Below, one piece after another: positions 6,496 through 7,940 of a DNA stretch of 7,940 nt (within the stretch, counting starts at the first letter, position 1; the number at the start of each line of letters is the position of its first letter). The position numbers were made by a program, and so were the translations under genes. The notes beneath the pieces are model-generated. The model was not told the DNA's origin, did no database searches, and was given only the letters and a program-made list of their open reading frames with translations. The stretch lies in the NCBI GenBank assembly GCA_900554985.1, contig USJQ01000043.1, forward strand, positions 1 through 7,940. The letters are read 5' to 3'. The stretch comes from an uncultured Collinsella sp. GTDB lineage: Bacteria; Actinomycetota; Coriobacteriia; Coriobacteriales; Coriobacteriaceae.

Positions 6496-6526
6496 CAAAC
6501 GTTGACAGTTTGTTACGGAAGTCCGT
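6496..6526. promoter_or_regulatory. Operator-like inverted repeats in the livK-hom divergent region
   Basis: Two adjacent dyads lie between the divergent genes: CAAAC-7 nt-GTTTG (6496-6512, with TTGACA at 6502-6507 inside) and ACGGA-AG-TCCGT (6515-6526). Their spacing and symmetry are those of dimeric regulator sites. The TTGACA matches a perfect -35 on the plus strand, but no -10 follows at 16-19 bp. The regulator is unknown and none is encoded in the window. Confidence 0.3.
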
Positions 6527-6622
6527 TTGTAGCGAGCGTGTTTCCAATGTTTCCGCAGCGTTTCGGGGGTGCCGTTTTGTGCGGCTCCTGTTGCCTGGCG
6601 AGCACGCGCCCCCGGTTCACGC

Positions 6623-6628
6623 TAGAAT
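6623..6628 (+). promoter_or_regulatory. Candidate -10 box for hom
   Basis: TAGAAT matches 5 of 6 bases of the TATAAT consensus and would start transcription near 6635, giving a leader of about 48 nt before the hom ATG. No good -35 lies 16-18 bp upstream in this GC-rich stretch, which is common for actinobacterial promoters. The call is therefore tentative. Confidence 0.35.
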
Positions 6629-6682
6629 GCACTCAACCTTTAAGCGGTTTATCCATCCATAAGATGCACGAAGGAGCTATCT

Positions 6683-7940
6683 ATGAGCGAACCCCTGCGC
6701 ACCGTGAACGTCGGCCTCATCGGTCTGGGAACCGTCGGCGGCGGCGTGGCCCGTCTGATCAAGAGCCACCACGATGAGTACCTGGCCGCCTACGGCATCG
6801 ACCTTAAGCTGACCCGCGCCTGCGCGCTTGCTTGGGAGCAGGCCGAGGCGGCAGGCATTGAGCGCGAGGCCTTTACGAGCGACTGGCATGACGTCGTCAC
6901 CGACCCCGCCGTCGATATCGTCGTCGAGCTCATCGGCGGCGAGCACCCCGCGACCGAAATCTTCACCACCGCCTTCGAGAACGGCAAGCACGTCGTCTCT
7001 GCCAACAAGGCCCTGCTGGGCCGTCATGTCGAGACGCTCGCCGAGAAGGCGCGCGCGTGCGGCGTGCAGATTAAGTGCGAGGCCAGCTGCGGCGGTGGCA
7101 TCCCCATCGTGAGCACGCTTGAGCACGACCTGGTGGGCAACAAGATCCTGACCATCGCTGGCATTCTCAACGGCACCACCAACTACATCCTGTCGCGCAT
7201 GGACGCCGAGGGCGCCGATTACGATGACGTGCTCGCCGACGCCCAGGCAAAGGGCTATGCCGAGGCCGACCCGTCCGCCGACGTCGACGGCTTCGACGCC
7301 GCCAGCAAGACGGCAATCCTCGCTTCCATCGGCTTTGGCACCCGCGTGACCACCGACGATGTCTACCAGCAGGGTATCCGTACCATCGGCGCCGAGGACA
7401 TTGCCCAGGCCCGCGAGCTCGGCTACACCATCAAGCTGCTGGGCATCGCACGCAACACCGACGCCGGCGTCGACGTTCGCGTGCACCCCACGCTCATCCC
7501 GGCAGACCATATGCTCGCCAAGGTCAACGGCGCCATGAATGCCGTCTACGTGGTGGGCGACGCCGTGGGCGAGACCATGTTCTACGGTGCCGGCGGTCGC
7601 TCCTACCCCCCCGCGAGTGCCGTCGTGGGCGACATCCTGTCGCTCTCCGAGCAGATCAGCCGCGGTGTGGCTCCGCTGCCCGAGATTGAGCCCTATGGCC
7701 ACAACCTCGCCTTTAAGCCCATGGACGAGCTCCAGACCAAGTACTATGTGCGCCTGAAGGTCGCCGACCGCGTGGGCGCCCTGTCCGAGACGGTCGACAT
7801 CTTTGCCAAGCACAACATCTCGATCTCGCTCATCAACCAGGTCGAGGACGGCAAGTCGGGCGTCAGCGATGCCTGCTCGGTCATCTTCCTGACGCACCGC
7901 GCGCTCGAGAAGAACGTCCAGGCTGCCGCCGCCGAGCTTG
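6683..7940 (+). CDS. hom: Homoserine dehydrogenase (3' end cut off by the window)
   Basis: Reduces aspartate semialdehyde to homoserine with NAD(P)H, the branch-point step to threonine, isoleucine and methionine; cytoplasmic. The frame is open for 419 codons to the window edge with no stop. The N-terminal Rossmann fold has GLGTVGGG (14-21), and SANKALL (106-112) carries Lys109. The catalytic domain includes EASCGGGIPI (133-142), GILNGTTNYIL (160-170), and Glu194, Asp205 and Lys209 in the DPSADVDGFDAASK block. These are spaced like the yeast enzyme's Glu208, Asp219 and Lys223. A C-terminal ACT domain starts near 354 (YYVRLKVADRVGALSET), so allosteric feedback, probably by threonine, is expected. 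Full length is typically about 430-445 aa, so only a short tail is likely missing. The ATG at 6683 has AAGGAG (6671-6676) 6 nt upstream. The loop FYGAGGRSYPPASAVV (300-315) departs from the usual GAG..PTASAVV pattern. It is divergent from the liv cluster. Confidence 0.96.
   Translation, partial: MSEPLRTVNVGLIGLGTVGGGVARLIKSHHDEYLAAYGIDLKLTRACALAWEQAEAAGIEREAFTSDWHDVVTDPAVDIVVELIGGEHPATEIFTTAFENGKHVVSANKALLGRHVETLAEKARACGVQIKCEASCGGGIPIVSTLEHDLVGNKILTIAGILNGTTNYILSRMDAEGADYDDVLADAQAKGYAEADPSADVDGFDAASKTAILASIGFGTRVTTDDVYQQGIRTIGAEDIAQARELGYTIKLLGIARNTDAGVDVRVHPTLIPADHMLAKVNGAMNAVYVVGDAVGETMFYGAGGRSYPPASAVVGDILSLSEQISRGVAPLPEIEPYGHNLAFKPMDELQTKYYVRLKVADRVGALSETVDIFAKHNISISLINQVEDGKSGVSDACSVIFLTHRALEKNVQAAAAEL

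Noticed and set aside
6502..6507. Perfect -35 TTGACA on the plus strand as a hom promoter
   Set aside because: No -10-like hexamer lies 16-19 bp downstream, and it is about 180 bp from the hom start. It sits inside a dyad and was kept only as part of that.
6677..7897. A 406-codon minus-strand open frame opposite hom
   Set aside because: It is a mirror frame of hom, whose plus-strand product carries the complete set of homoserine dehydrogenase motifs and a good ribosome binding site.

Overview
The window is about 60% GC. Apart from one AT-rich intergenic stretch, it reads as a compact, ordinary stretch of bacterial chromosome. Strong GGAGG/AGGGGG-type ribosome binding sites, the codon use, Tat-type lipoprotein leaders on the binding proteins, and the protein sequences suggest a Gram-positive, actinobacterial host. 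Coriobacteriia, for example a Collinsella relative, is my best guess. That placement comes from recalled sequence character and not from a search.

Layout. Bases 132-6431 hold a six-gene minus-strand cluster read from right to left. Two paralogous substrate-binding lipoproteins come first (livK-type, 5265-6431 and 3806-4993). They are followed by the two membrane permeases livH (2785-3666) and livM (1696-2775), then the two ATPases livG (846-1706) and livF (132-845). The four genes from livH to livF are packed with gaps of 0-9 nt or short overlaps. The two binding-protein genes are set off by larger gaps of 271 bp and 139 bp, and both gaps contain RNA-hairpin potential. From 6683 a divergent plus-strand gene, hom (homoserine dehydrogenase), runs off the right edge with no stop codon. 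Bases 1-131, beyond the end of livF, contain a perfect hairpin at 103-126 but no gene I can support.

How the parts work together. The cluster encodes a complete HAAT-family ABC importer for hydrophobic (branched-chain) amino acids. The lipid-anchored binding proteins capture ligand outside the cell, LivH and LivM form the channel, and LivG and LivF hydrolyse ATP. Two receptors feeding one permease recalls the LivJ/LivK arrangement of E. coli. The divergent hom gene makes homoserine, precursor of threonine (and so of isoleucine) and methionine. The shared 251-bp region may therefore be a joint control point between uptake and synthesis, but this is inference.

I found no mobile element, CRISPR array, tRNA or rRNA, and nothing that looks like a new system. 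The points worth a second look are the duplicated receptors, the intergenic hairpins, the roughly 28% GC island upstream of the second receptor, repeated motifs in both receptor upstream regions, and a few departures from family motifs (LivF Walker A, LivG N-terminus, hom substrate-site loop).
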